The notes: generated by a model from the sequence alone, not told the origin. DNA of 64,000 nt from Brevibacillus reuszeri (GCF_001187725.1 NZ_LGIQ01000009.1:628859-692858), one strand, 5' to 3'. Numbered from the stretch's first letter, positions 35,623-45,057 are shown. Numbers and translations: made by a program.

Positions 35623-35760
35623 ATGACATGTACTAGCAAAATGAACGGATCTGAAGAGAAAAACGCGAATAAACAATATCGTACATGGGTAAGACTTTTC
35701 ATGCAAGCAGATGAACGCGATCTGTTGCTGGGAATTGCCCACAAACTAACAGTTAAGTAG
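35623..35760 (+). CDS. Possible 45-residue small protein on the opposite strand
   Basis: An open frame runs from ATG (35623) to TAG (35758-35760) in the 260-base gap between bla and blaR1, against the direction of the neighbours. The product is charged and helix-like (KQYRTWVRLFMQADERDLLL) with no known match. GAAGG lies close to the ATG; an in-frame internal ATG lies at 35641. It may be a real small gene, a fragment of a former gene, or chance. Confidence 0.3.
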   Translation: MTCTSKMNGSEEKNANKQYRTWVRLFMQADERDLLLGIAHKLTVK

Positions 35761-35783
35761 TTCGCGGGCTTTTCCATTCTGCT

Positions 35784-36701
35784 TTACATGGTTTTACCTA
35801 GCGAATCAAGTACAATCTTGGCTGCTTTTGCAATCAGGGCATCGTTCGCTTTCGCATCCTTTGTATCGCGACTGGATAAAATCGCAATGACAATAGGTGC
35901 GCGATCTGGTGGCCAAACAACAGCAATGTCGTTGCGTGTTCCAAAGCTTCCGGCTCCAGTCTTATCACCGACTACCCAACCTGTAGGAGCACCTGCACGG
36001 ATCAATTCGTCTCCGGTCGTGTTTTCCTTCATCCAATTGGTAAGAATGAAGCGTTTGTCTGCTGGTAGGACTTCACCGAGCGTAAACGCCTGAAGTGAAT
36101 TTGCCAAAGCTTTGGGCGTGCTCGTATCGCGTATGTCGCCCGGAGTGGCTTCATTCAATTCCAGTTCCATTCGCACTGGGTTGGTTACATCATCACCGAT
36201 CTGCTTCAGTACCTTTGCAAAGCCTTCCGGGCCACCCAATTCCTTGAGCAAAAGATTTGCTGCGGTGTTGTCACTATAGCGTACAGCAGCGTCGCAGAGC
36301 TCCCTGATGGTCATTCCATTTTCAACATGCTCCTTGGTGATGGGAGAGTGGGAAATCAGATCATTGCTGGTATAAGTAATTCGTTTATCCAGCTCTTCAG
36401 TAGGGCTTTGAACAAGGACTGCGCCGACAGCCAGAGCCTTGAATGTAGATGCGTACGCGAATCGTTCATCATCACGATAACGAATCGTCATGCCTGTGCC
36501 AGTTTCCAGTGCATAAACACCAAGACGCGCATCGAAATCCTTTTCTAATTGCTTGAACTGCTGATCGAGTGTACCTTCTGTCTCGATATGACTCGGTTCT
36601 TTCAACTGGTCAACTGCCAGGTCGTCTTGGTTCATTCCACAGCCACTCAGCATGGTGATGACAAATCCCGCCAACCATTTGTTTACCCAAAATTTCTTCA
36701 T
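35784..36701 (-). CDS. bla: Class A β-lactamase (lipoprotein form)
   Basis: A 305-residue serine β-lactamase. The signal peptide ends in a lipobox LSGC (Cys21), so it is membrane-tethered. All catalytic elements are present: STFK (Ser85), SDN (143-145), the Ω-loop ELELN with the general-base Glu179, and KTG in DKTGAGSFG. It looks like the Bacillus BlaP/PenP group. It hydrolyses penicillins at the cell surface. A BlaI-type box lies upstream at 36749-36762, and blaR1-blaI follow, so it is probably β-lactam inducible. Confidence 0.94.
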   Translation of the reverse strand: MKKFWVNKWLAGFVITMLSGCGMNQDDLAVDQLKEPSHIETEGTLDQQFKQLEKDFDARLGVYALETGTGMTIRYRDDERFAYASTFKALAVGAVLVQSPTEELDKRITYTSNDLISHSPITKEHVENGMTIRELCDAAVRYSDNTAANLLLKELGGPEGFAKVLKQIGDDVTNPVRMELELNEATPGDIRDTSTPKALANSLQAFTLGEVLPADKRFILTNWMKENTTGDELIRAGAPTGWVVGDKTGAGSFGTRNDIAVVWPPDRAPIVIAILSSRDTKDAKANDALIAKAAKIVLDSLGKTM

Positions 36702-36748
36702 CCTGCTACCCTCACTTATCCTTTTTAAATTCTTTTTGCGACCAACAG

Positions 36749-36762
36749 ATTACATACGTAAT
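36749..36762 (-). promoter_or_regulatory. BlaI-type operator upstream of bla
   Basis: ATTACATACGTAAT is a near-palindrome with the TACAnnTGTA-like core of BlaI/MecI boxes. It lies about 50 bases before the bla start codon. Confidence 0.6.
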
Positions 36763-36803
36763 ACGAATGACCGTAATACTCCCTACCTGCAGCTCAATTG
36801 TCC

Positions 36804-38834
36804 TTATTTCTGTAGGCCAATATATTTGTCATAGGCTTCATAAACGCTTCGTGTAATGACTGCCGCCGAGCGTCCGCCGTAGCCACCTTCAGGGACGACA
36901 ACAGCAACAGCCAGCTTCGGATCATTTGCTGGGGCATACGAAATACTAACCCCGTTTGTGATCCGCGCATGCATTTTCCATTGAATCTTCTTCTCCCCAG
37001 TTTTGGGATCACTTTTGGTAACAGGAACATAGATGTCTTGCTCTGAAGTGCCCGTTTTCGCTGCTACACTGTATGGTAGACCTTCAAATGCACGGACTGC
37101 AGTCCCGCCTGGCTTCGTCACCAAAACCATGCCTTCTTTTACTAAATTCCAGTATGCATCAGGATGTGGGAACTCACTCAAAACATGCGGCTGAAAGGAC
37201 TTCACAATCGTACCGTCTGTCCCCGTAATTTTTTCTACCAATTGAGGCTGTAATCGTACACCCTTGTTCGCTAGAGTCGCTGAATATTGCGCGAGCTGCA
37301 TGGTAGTCGCTCTGATTTGCTGCCCAAAGGAAGCTTGAACCATAGCTGCAAGAGGACCGTAATTTTCATTCATCACCAGATAATCTTGTTTTCCACGACT
37401 CTCATTTGGCAAATCAACACCCGTCTGAATGCCCAAGCCAAACGCATGATAATAGCTTTGTAGGATACTTGCAGACGCGCCCCGCTTGCGTTTAGACAAC
37501 TCCTCCCCTATTCGCGCCATGTATGTATTCGAGGATTTCTGCAACGCTTTCTCTGGTGATATCATGCCATTAGCTTTGCGATTATCATTTTTGATTTGAT
37601 CGGATCCCCTGCCGTATTGATACACGCCATTATCCTGCCATTGATCATTTGTGCTGATGATGCCTTCCTGTAATCCGAGCAGCACCGTAATCGGTTTGAT
37701 AACCGAACCGGATGGCACAATGGAGCGAGGGTGCTTATAGTTTTCCATTTCTGCTGCTTCGCCCGTCAAAGGCCTTGCGTCATACGGTGCCTCGCGAATC
37801 GTTCCATTCGTCACTGCATACTTGATTTGATCGTATGTTTTCTGATCAGGACCTTCAATCCAAACGTTTGGATCATACTCCGGATAGCTGACCATGGAGA
37901 CGATTTTTCCCGTTTTAATCTCAATGGCTACAACGTAAGCGCTTTTCGCATACCTAGCTTCGAAGATCGTGGAACGGAGCTTGGGGAGAAACTCGCGGAT
38001 GGAATCTCGAATCGCCAATTGGACACGCTGATCAATAGTGAGGGTAATGTCATTGCCACGCTCTGGCAATATTGTCTCGAGCTCCTTTACAACAGTTTGA
38101 TCCGCGGCCACTTCATACAATCGATGTCCATTTCGCCCCCTCAGCTCGGCTTCATAGGAAAGCTCAATTCCATCTAAACCAACAAATTGATTCGGCAAAT
38201 AACGCTCCTGCTCGGATTTGTACGTGCCGATATCCAATTGATTTGCCACATGGTAGGGTCGCACGTAGCCGACTGCTTGCACAGCGATTTGGTTTGGATG
38301 ATATTGGCGGATTGGCTTCATCACGACTTCGATACCTTCCAGCTCTCCCCGTCGCTCTTCTATTTCTGCCATCTCTTTGGGTGACAGATCGCTTTTCAAT
38401 TCCTTCTCCAAGTATTTCGGCATCTGCCGAGGGACTCTGATGTAGTTCCCGTTTTCAAAGGCATAACCGACATCCATCTTCTTCAAAAGAGTGGCTCGGT
38501 CTACCGGCCCTAAAATCTTTTCCAATTTTTCACTGATGCTGATATAGGATTCTTTATTCATCGTATCCTTTTCGTGGAATACAACGACAAAGGAGGGACG
38601 GCTTTCGGCAATGATATTCCCTGTGCGGTCATAAATGTTACCCCGCATTGCGGGAATCGGATCATTTTTATACGAACGGCTCATCAGTTCGCTGGCAAAC
38701 TCATCACCTTTTACAATTTGTAGCTGCATCAGTCGAACGATGATCGTGGAAAAAAACAAAAATACGAGAAAAAAAAGAATCTGTAACCGATTGACACGTT
38801 GTTTTTTATCTATCTGAATCGATGGAGGAATCAT
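36804..38834 (-). CDS. Class B high-molecular-weight penicillin-binding protein (PBP2/PbpA-like)
   Basis: A transpeptidase of about 676 residues. An N-terminal membrane anchor is followed by the dimerisation domain (RGNIYDRTGNIIAESRPSF). The transpeptidase domain has SVIK (active serine within PSGSVIKPIT), SSN and KTGTSE. It crosslinks peptidoglycan. The ATG at 38834 follows AAGGTG by 8 bases; a TTG at 38912 without a ribosome binding site would add 26 residues. Two BlaI-type boxes overlap the promoter, so this PBP is probably induced by β-lactam together with the β-lactamase and could act as a backup transpeptidase. Confidence 0.9.
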   Translation of the reverse strand: MIPPSIQIDKKQRVNRLQILFFLVFLFFSTIIVRLMQLQIVKGDEFASELMSRSYKNDPIPAMRGNIYDRTGNIIAESRPSFVVVFHEKDTMNKESYISISEKLEKILGPVDRATLLKKMDVGYAFENGNYIRVPRQMPKYLEKELKSDLSPKEMAEIEERRGELEGIEVVMKPIRQYHPNQIAVQAVGYVRPYHVANQLDIGTYKSEQERYLPNQFVGLDGIELSYEAELRGRNGHRLYEVAADQTVVKELETILPERGNDITLTIDQRVQLAIRDSIREFLPKLRSTIFEARYAKSAYVVAIEIKTGKIVSMVSYPEYDPNVWIEGPDQKTYDQIKYAVTNGTIREAPYDARPLTGEAAEMENYKHPRSIVPSGSVIKPITVLLGLQEGIISTNDQWQDNGVYQYGRGSDQIKNDNRKANGMISPEKALQKSSNTYMARIGEELSKRKRGASASILQSYYHAFGLGIQTGVDLPNESRGKQDYLVMNENYGPLAAMVQASFGQQIRATTMQLAQYSATLANKGVRLQPQLVEKITGTDGTIVKSFQPHVLSEFPHPDAYWNLVKEGMVLVTKPGGTAVRAFEGLPYSVAAKTGTSEQDIYVPVTKSDPKTGEKKIQWKMHARITNGVSISYAPANDPKLAVAVVVPEGGYGGRSAAVITRSVYEAYDKYIGLQK

Positions 38835-38958
38835 GCTGTTTTCACCTTGAACATTTCCCTTTTTGGGCTGTTTTTTACGTTCCCACTCCTGCGGATGACT
38901 AGGGTATCGCAACGGATTTTTCTGTTACATGTTGAACAACTCCTCATTTTCGACATAG

Positions 38959-39004
38959 ACTACATTTGTAGTATTATATTACATACGTAGTCTTCATGTG
39001 TCAA
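38959..39004 (-). promoter_or_regulatory. Promoter of the PBP gene with two BlaI-type operators
   Basis: On the minus strand TTGACA (38999-39004) and TAATAT (38976-38981) are 17 bp apart. Box B, ATTACATACGTAGT (38978-38991), fills the spacer. Box A, ACTACATTTGTAGT (38959-38972), is a 6-2-6 perfect inverted repeat over the expected transcription start. Both fit the TACA/TGTA-type BlaI/MecI operator. Confidence 0.75.
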
Positions 39005-39131
39005 ACATAGCGTTGCATGCTGAATCGAGTTATGAGTTTACTTGAGGGAAACTAAGGGATTTTTAAATATGGAAGGATATTCCAAGTCATTAGGGAAATG
39101 AGTATATAACCATTCTTAGGAGGGATTTCTT

Positions 39132-39635
39132 ATGTTCCAAAGCTTAGATCATTTTTTAAAATCTTGGAAGTACGAAGCTGGGGCAACACAAAGACTACTC
39201 CATCATCTAACCGATGAGTCACTTAACCAAGAAATCACGCCAGAAAATTGGACATTAGGACGTATTGCTTGGCATACGGTAGCTGCTATTCATATCATTG
39301 CCTCAAATACAAATCTAACGTTTGAAGCCCCGAAGGAAGATTGGCCGGTTCCTGCTTCGGCCCAATTTATAGCAGACAGCTATCACCGTACCAGTGATGC
39401 CTTTATTCATGCATTAAAAGCGCAATGGACGGATCAGACCTTGGAAGAATGTATAGATTTTTTAGGTCAAAAAATGCCGAATGGGTCTCTTTTGCTGTTT
39501 TTGCTCCTGCATCAAAACCACCATCGCGGACAAATGACGGTTCTTATGCGACAAGCAGGATTGAGCGTTCCAGGCATTTATGGTCCGTCAAAAGAAGAAT
39601 GGGCCAAATATGGTATGCAAGCACCGAAAATGTAG
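39132..39635 (+). CDS. DinB/YfiT-like putative metal-dependent enzyme
   Basis: A 167-residue four-helix-bundle protein of the DinB superfamily. The metal-binding histidines are seen in GRIAWHTVAAIHII and in HQNHHRGQMTVL. Such proteins often act as thiol-dependent (bacillithiol) transferases; the substrate is unknown. GGAGGG precedes the ATG by 8 bases. It is monocistronic on the plus strand, facing the YitT gene. Confidence 0.88.
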   Translation: MFQSLDHFLKSWKYEAGATQRLLHHLTDESLNQEITPENWTLGRIAWHTVAAIHIIASNTNLTFEAPKEDWPVPASAQFIADSYHRTSDAFIHALKAQWTDQTLEECIDFLGQKMPNGSLLLFLLLHQNHHRGQMTVLMRQAGLSVPGIYGPSKEEWAKYGMQAPKM

Positions 39636-39678
39636 CCCTGAGAAGCATGAGCTCCTACTTCTGCATTCAATAAAAATG

Positions 39679-39734
39679 GAAAACAGCGGCAGAACGCAAG
39701 ACTTTTACTGGTCTTACGTTTTGTCGCTGTTTTC
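39679..39734. terminator. Bidirectional terminator between dinB-like and yitT-like genes
   Basis: A long interrupted stem (GAAAACAGCG ... CGCTGTTTTC, with AAGAC/GTCTT near the loop) lies between two convergent genes and ends in T-rich sequence on both strands. Confidence 0.75.
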
Positions 39735-39737
39735 GTA

Positions 39738-40625
39738 CTAGTGAATATCTCTTTTCTTGAATCGACCGCCGTGAACAGAAGATACATCTGTTGCAATAAT
39801 AAATGCCTGAGGGTCTAATTCCTTGATGATATCTTTTAGCTTGGTTTCCTCTAATCTGGTAAAGACGCACAAGATAATTCGCTTATCTTCCCCACTATAA
39901 GAACCTTCCCCGTGTAAATACGTTACGCCTCGACCTAACCGTTCTGTAATCGCATCCGCAATCTCAGTCGTGTTATCACTAATGATATAGACCGATTTCA
40001 TATCATCTAAGCCTTTTACAACAATGTCAATTGTCTTGAAGGCCACATAATACGTGAGCATCGAAAATAGCGCATTTTCCAAAGAGAATACAAAAGCTGC
40101 AATAGTGAAAATAATCACATTGACAAACATGATGATTTCACCAACAGAAAATGGAAGCCGTTTCTCAACCAAAATTGCTAATGTTTCTGTTCCATCTAAG
40201 ACCCCACCATTACGAATGGTCAAGCCTACACCTAATCCAAGTATTAACCCACCGAAAACAATCGCCAGCAGTTCATTCGCAACCATCGGTTCTACATGGT
40301 GCATGAAGGAAGTCGCCACCGAAAGAGCTATGATCCCATACAGCATACTGATTGCAAATGTCTTTCCTATTTGCTTATACCCTAGGAAAAAGAAAGGTAA
40401 GTTTAATAGGACGAGGAACAAGCTGAGATTGATAGACGTGACATGACTCAAGATCATGGATAAGCCCGTTACTCCACCGTCAATGATATTGTTCGGGATT
40501 AATACGGCTTCCAGACCGTATGCCATAATCACGGCACCAATTGTAATGAACAGACCTCTTTTGATAATGTTTCTGATTGATAGTTTTTTATGATTGGATT
40601 TCTTTTTCTCTTCTGATGTATTCAT
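39738..40625 (-). CDS. YitT-family membrane protein with DUF2179 domain
   Basis: A 295-residue protein. Five to six membrane segments cover residues 20-200 (GAVIMAYGLEAVLIPNNIID and IRNGGVLDGTETLAILVEKR are YitT hallmarks). The C-terminal DUF2179 domain (GRGVTYLHGEGSYSGEDKRI, then VFTRLEETKLKDII) faces the cytosol. The function of this widespread family is not settled. Confidence 0.9.
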   Translation of the reverse strand: MNTSEEKKKSNHKKLSIRNIIKRGLFITIGAVIMAYGLEAVLIPNNIIDGGVTGLSMILSHVTSINLSLFLVLLNLPFFFLGYKQIGKTFAISMLYGIIALSVATSFMHHVEPMVANELLAIVFGGLILGLGVGLTIRNGGVLDGTETLAILVEKRLPFSVGEIIMFVNVIIFTIAAFVFSLENALFSMLTYYVAFKTIDIVVKGLDDMKSVYIISDNTTEIADAITERLGRGVTYLHGEGSYSGEDKRIILCVFTRLEETKLKDIIKELDPQAFIIATDVSSVHGGRFKKRDIH

Positions 40626-40674
40626 AGATTCTTTCCCTTCATTTTAGTTTTTCCGGCATTCTATTTTATCATAT

Positions 40675-41163
40675 CTATGAAAATGGATCATCCCCTATCG
40701 GCAAAATAGTAGAATACTTAATTTCCCGCAGGGACAGATTCGTTTGAATACGGGATACGCCCAGCTTGTTTATTTTTCGGACGAAGCTGTCCAATCCCTT
40801 CCGATCTTTGATGGCTACCTTCAAAAGGTAATCGTGCTCTCCTGTTAAGCAATGGCACTCCAAAACTTCCGGCATCGCTCGCAGTGCATTCTCCAAAATT
40901 TCCAGCTCGTAAGCCTGGTGAATATTTGTACTGATGAACACAAAACACAATAGATCAAAGCCGAGCTTCTCCAGATTCAGAATCGCAACCTGCCGATTAA
41001 TATACCCTTCGCTCTCCAAACGCTTGACTCTTGCATGTGTCGCTGGTGGCGACAAATTCACGCGCCTTGCCAGCTCCGCGTTACTCAGCTGAGCATTTTT
41101 TTGCATCAGATCGAGTATTTGAATATCGACTTCATCGAGTACTTTACTAACGAAAGATTCCAT
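40675..41163 (-). CDS. Lrp/AsnC-family regulator
   Basis: A 162-residue regulator with an N-terminal winged helix (LSNAELARRVNLSPPATHAR) and a C-terminal RAM ligand-binding domain (VLECHCLTGEHDYLLKVAIK). It probably senses an amino acid. The ATG at 41163 follows AGAGGG. It is divergent from an EamA transporter gene 190 bases away, a common pairing in which the regulator controls amino-acid export. Confidence 0.9.
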   Translation of the reverse strand: MESFVSKVLDEVDIQILDLMQKNAQLSNAELARRVNLSPPATHARVKRLESEGYINRQVAILNLEKLGFDLLCFVFISTNIHQAYELEILENALRAMPEVLECHCLTGEHDYLLKVAIKDRKGLDSFVRKINKLGVSRIQTNLSLREIKYSTILPIGDDPFS

Positions 41164-41351
41164 GTTTTTTCCCTCTTTCATTTATTCGAAAAAAAGGAGC
41201 TTTTCAACCCTAAAACTGAATGATCAAGCTATTTATTACAAATCTACAGAATTTTATTTTGAATTTCATCAATTATACAAAACGTTATGCTGTAAAGGCA
41301 ATGTTACTGTTATGTTTATTAATAGCCAGTTACATAAAGGAGCGTAAAAAG

Positions 41352-42278
41352 ATGCCAAGGTTTTATGTCATGTTGCTGCTGTTAACAAGCTTGTTATGGG
41401 GAGGAAATTTTGTTCTGGGAAAATCACTTGTCGGTCATGCTTCCCCACTTACACTGACGAGCCTTCGCTGGATCATTGCCGTTCTGTGCCTGCTTCCGAT
41501 GGTATGGTGGAAGGAAAAAAAGCTGCTGCCTCCGCGCGATGCCATTCTTCCATTGCTTTGCATGGGAATTACGGGCGTTGTCCTCTTCAACGTCTTTCAA
41601 TTTTTGGCGTTGGAAATGACATCCGCGACGAATGTTGGCTTAATTTCCACACTGAATATGATCACGATTTCACTTTTTTCCTTTGTCTTTTTAAAAGAGA
41701 AAATCAAGCTTCTTCAGGTCTTCACCATGATGTTTTTGCTAGTGGGAGTCGTACTCATTTTGTCGAAAGGGAATATTTCCTATCTTCTTTCGTTACAGTT
41801 TAATTCAGGCGATTTATGGATGCTGGCGGCAGTCTGCGTGTGGGGAATTTACTCGGTATGCAGCAAATGGGCCATGAGCAAGACGACTCCGCTCATGTCC
41901 ATTTTGTACTCTGCAATCTTCGGACTATTGATTCTCTTGCCATTTAATGTCGGGGACTTTACCATTACCAACATCGACGCTCCGTTTATCGGCTCACTTT
42001 TATATACAGGTGTGATCTCAACGGTCGTATGCATGGTTCTTTGGAATCTTGGCGTACAAAAACTAGGCGCGACGACCTCAGGTATTTTTCTTAATTTCAA
42101 TCCGATTTTCACTTCGATTCTTGCGTTTTTTCTCATTGGGGAACAGATGACGTGGCTGCAAGGTGTTGGGGGCATGATCGTTATCCTGGGATGCTTTTTG
42201 TTTTCTTATTTCAAAACGAAAGGGATTGCAGATCTCAAGGTTTGGCGCACATCCTCTGGTAAAGTGGAGGGCTTTTGA
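41352..42278 (+). CDS. EamA/DMT-family transporter
   Basis: A protein of about 308 residues with ten predicted membrane segments in two EamA repeats (LLWGGNFVLGKSLVGHASPL; the second repeat starts near WGIYSVCSKWAMSKTTPL). It probably exports amino acids or metabolites. The start is ATG 41352, with AAAGGAG 9 bases before; the longer frame to 41220 is unlikely. It is divergent from, and probably controlled by, the Lrp-type regulator. Confidence 0.88.
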   Translation: MPRFYVMLLLLTSLLWGGNFVLGKSLVGHASPLTLTSLRWIIAVLCLLPMVWWKEKKLLPPRDAILPLLCMGITGVVLFNVFQFLALEMTSATNVGLISTLNMITISLFSFVFLKEKIKLLQVFTMMFLLVGVVLILSKGNISYLLSLQFNSGDLWMLAAVCVWGIYSVCSKWAMSKTTPLMSILYSAIFGLLILLPFNVGDFTITNIDAPFIGSLLYTGVISTVVCMVLWNLGVQKLGATTSGIFLNFNPIFTSILAFFLIGEQMTWLQGVGGMIVILGCFLFSYFKTKGIADLKVWRTSSGKVEGF

Positions 42279-42340
42279 GATAAGAAACGGGTTGCCCGTC
42301 AGTTACCTACGATTCTCTCCCCACTAATATTGCTAAACGA

Positions 42341-42371
42341 AAAAGCGAGCACATATTTCGTGCCCGCTTTT
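42341..42371. terminator. Terminator between the EamA and flavin oxidoreductase genes
   Basis: AAAAGCG-GCAC and GTGC-CGCTTTT form an interrupted stem, followed on the plus strand by a T-rich stretch with a repeated GCTTTTGTTTTT. It can serve both convergent genes. Confidence 0.8.
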
Positions 42372-42392
42372 GTTTTTGCTTTTGTTTTTGCT

Positions 42393-43505
42393 TTAGCTTA
42401 ATGTTTGCAAAGCTTCCCGCGTAAATGGATTCAGTTCTTCGGTGTTGCCGTTACGAATTTTTGCGACCCAAGCTGGATCACTCAGGAGCGCTCGCCCAAC
42501 AGCCACAAGATCAAACTCTTCTCGTTCTACACGGTCAATCAGATTATCGAGGCTGTCCGGCTGTCCGCCCTTGCCCTCGCTGAATAAGCTCAGGAATTCG
42601 GAGTCCAATCCAACTGATCCGACAGTGATGGCTGGTTTACCTGTCAGCTTACGAGTCCACCCTGCGAGATTGAGATCAGAGCCTTCAAACTCCGGCTCCC
42701 AGAATCGGCGAGTGGAAGCATGGAAAATATCTACACCGGCCTCAGACAGTGGCGTGAGGAAAAGGTTCAGCTCCTCAGGATTTTTTGCAAGCTTGAACGT
42801 ATAATCGCTCGGTTTCCATTGGGAAAAGCGGAAAATAATCGGGAAGTCAGGACCGACAGCTTTGCGTACCGCCTTAATGATCTCTACTGCAAAACGGGTG
42901 CGACCTACCAGATCACCGCCGTATTCGTCTGTTCGCTTGTTCGTGACATCCCAGAAAAACTGGTCGATCAGGTAGCCATGCGCTCCATGGATTTCTACTG
43001 CATCGAAACCGATTTTCTTAGCGTTTGCTGCAGCTTCTGCATATGCCTCGATGAGACCGTGGATTTCTTCCACAGTGAGTGGTTCTGATACCTTTTCACC
43101 CGTCGCACTGAGGCCAGATGGCCCGATTGGTAAGGCATCTGATTCAGGGAACTTTTCTTTTTGACGAGCCGTGCCCGTATGCCAGATTTGTGGTGCGATT
43201 TTCCCACCAGCCTCATGTACCTCCCGAACGACCCGTGCCCATCCGTTCAGAGCTTCCTCTCCATAAAAATGGGGCACATTTTGATCTGCTCCTGCGGCTG
43301 GATGCTCGATTAGTGTTCCTTCGGTGATGAGGAGACCAACACCATTTTCAGCTCGTTTGCGGTAATATTCAGCTACATTGGGACCTGGAATGCCGTTTAG
43401 TGAAAAACCGCGAGTCATCGGTGCCATGACAAATCGATTTTCAAGTCTCAACCCTTTGTATTCAAAAGGATTGAACAAAGGTGCTACAGATTTTGAAGAA
43501 TTCAT
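42393..43505 (-). CDS. NADH:flavin oxidoreductase, Old Yellow Enzyme family
   Basis: A 370-residue FMN enzyme with a TIM-barrel fold. Motifs include NRFVMAPMTRG, the active-site VEIHGAHGYLIDQFFWDVTN, the DEYGG loop and DLVAVGRALLSDP. It reduces activated alkenes, quinones or nitro compounds with NAD(P)H. Old Yellow Enzymes are often controlled by MarR- or TetR-type regulators, and a MarR gene lies 350 bases upstream on the same strand; that link is inferred. Confidence 0.92.
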   Translation of the reverse strand: MNSSKSVAPLFNPFEYKGLRLENRFVMAPMTRGFSLNGIPGPNVAEYYRKRAENGVGLLITEGTLIEHPAAGADQNVPHFYGEEALNGWARVVREVHEAGGKIAPQIWHTGTARQKEKFPESDALPIGPSGLSATGEKVSEPLTVEEIHGLIEAYAEAAANAKKIGFDAVEIHGAHGYLIDQFFWDVTNKRTDEYGGDLVGRTRFAVEIIKAVRKAVGPDFPIIFRFSQWKPSDYTFKLAKNPEELNLFLTPLSEAGVDIFHASTRRFWEPEFEGSDLNLAGWTRKLTGKPAITVGSVGLDSEFLSLFSEGKGGQPDSLDNLIDRVEREEFDLVAVGRALLSDPAWVAKIRNGNTEELNPFTREALQTLS

Positions 43506-43785
43506 GATATTCCCACCTCGGTTTAGAATATTATTGGTAATTGCTTCTTATATTGTTCACTCAAACGTCTTTTCTATCATTCTAATCCAATCGCTTATCG
43601 GGACTAGTTAATTGTTCCATAATGGAAACGCCCACTCCTTTAGGTTTTTTGAAAAAATTCTTCATGATTTTTAAATGTATGCGCGTGCATCTAATTTATC
43701 ATTACTCTTTTTCAATTGTCAAACGAAAAGGTGCATACGGGACAATCTTAAAAGCTTCGAGATGTCCCTGTGTATCGTTTTACAC
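43506..43785. other. Intergenic region upstream of the Old Yellow Enzyme gene
   Basis: About 280 AT-rich bases hold the promoter of the flavin oxidoreductase gene and an inverted repeat GGGACA...TGTCCC at about 43739-43767 of unknown role. No coding sequence is supported. Confidence 0.5.
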
Positions 43786-43820
43786 AAAAAAGTCGATCAT
43801 TGCCTGGAACAGGAACGATC
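43786..43820 (-). terminator. Terminator of the MarR gene
   Basis: On the minus strand GATCGTTCCTG pairs with CAGGCAATGATC (small mismatches), and CTTTTTTG follows. It lies about 36 bases past the MarR stop. Confidence 0.7.
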
Positions 43821-43855
43821 AACCTTTCAATTCCAATCGGTGTTTTACGTGGCTG

Positions 43856-44293
43856 TCATTTGTCAGATATTTTTTGAAGGAGCGTCCGTAATTCCATTTG
43901 AAGATTGTCATTTGAAAAGGCAGTTTGAAGAATTTCATTAACTGCGACGATGGTTTGTTGGAGCCTCTCTTCGCCTAATTCCGTTAAGCACGTATAGATC
44001 CCTCTCCGATCTGCTTCACATACATGTCTCTGCAGGGCTCTACAGTTTTTTTCTTCCAGTCTCCCAACCAATCGGGAAACCGCACTTTGACTTAATCCAA
44101 CCATATCCTGTAACTGCTGTAGCCTTAGTTTTTTCTCTTTTGTTTGAGATAAAAAATAAAGAACATAAAACTCATTCAAAGAGAGATTGAATTTATCCTG
44201 CAATGCTTTTTCAAGTTCATTGGTAATCGTTGTTTGTATTTGGGTTAAGGACAACCAATCACTTAACATATCCTTTTGGGAGTTGGTTTTCAT
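43856..44293 (-). CDS. MarR-family transcriptional regulator
   Basis: A 145-residue winged-helix regulator (LRLQQLQDMVGLSQSAVSRL, then RRGIYTCLTELGEERL, the wing). MarR proteins usually release DNA on binding phenolics or on thiol oxidation. It has its own terminator, so it is not cotranscribed with the downstream Old Yellow Enzyme gene, though it may regulate it. Confidence 0.88.
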   Translation of the reverse strand: MKTNSQKDMLSDWLSLTQIQTTITNELEKALQDKFNLSLNEFYVLYFLSQTKEKKLRLQQLQDMVGLSQSAVSRLVGRLEEKNCRALQRHVCEADRRGIYTCLTELGEERLQQTIVAVNEILQTAFSNDNLQMELRTLLQKISDK

Positions 44294-44550
44294 GCATATT
44301 CCACCTGTCTAATCGATAAAACGTTCTCATTCGATTCATTATCATACACATTGGGTTGTGCCTTCAAAATAACGCTCGTCATTCTTTCTTAACAGTTAAT
44401 TCTACTAAAGTAAAGTCATTATTTCCATATCATGATCAGATTTCGTTATCATTTGCAGGATGCACATTTAATCATGCTTACAGAGCCACACTTGGAAACA
44501 TTTTACACGAAAATCCGTCTTACCTTTTAATGGTGAAAGGAGTGGCAGAA

Positions 44551-45057
44551 ATGAAGAAGCTTTATTTTTTGTTTTTCCTCTTGATAGCATCGGGCTGTTC
44601 AGAACGCTCAACTGAATTAGAATCAACGAAAGCCTTGTTAAAAGAAGTGAAGCAACAAAATGCTGAATTAGAGCTTCAAATGAATAAACTCACGAAGGAA
44701 CTGGAGACGAAGCAAAAGGAATACGAATTGCGAAATATCCTCGATATCCAAGCAAGAGAGATCTTTCATCTTATGACTGAGGGGAAGGAAATTGAATTAC
44801 AACCCCATCTCTCAGATAAGCTGACAGCTGCGAATAAAACCATGACCTATTTTTTTGACAATGAAAAAATAACCATCCCTTTTGTTAAAAACGGGTATGA
44901 TTTTCGACAAAGATTCTATTCATTGGAATCAGAGCGTTCATTTATTACTGGCTATGAGGTCTGGCAGTCTGGTGGGAATTATGCAGGTGTACTAGTGCTA
45001 AAATTTGTTCTCAAAGATGACATTTGGGTGTTAGATGAAATCCAAAACGATATTTGA
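44551..45057 (+). CDS. Lipoprotein with coiled coil, unknown function
   Basis: A 168-residue protein. The signal peptide ends in the lipobox IASGC. A coiled coil follows (about 25-60, STKALLKEVKQQNAELELQM). A globular C-terminal domain follows to the end (FITGYEVWQSGGNYAGVLVL). AAAGGAG lies 8 bases before ATG 44551. The longer frame to 44356 has no such signal. I do not recognise the domain; it sits on the outer face of the membrane. Confidence 0.8.
   Translation: MKKLYFLFFLLIASGCSERSTELESTKALLKEVKQQNAELELQMNKLTKELETKQKEYELRNILDIQAREIFHLMTEGKEIELQPHLSDKLTAANKTMTYFFDNEKITIPFVKNGYDFRQRFYSLESERSFITGYEVWQSGGNYAGVLVLKFVLKDDIWVLDEIQNDI

Noticed and set aside
42371..42400. T-rich GCTTTTGTTTTT repeat as a microsatellite of interest
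   Set aside because: It is simply the extended T-tract of the terminator before the Old Yellow Enzyme stop.
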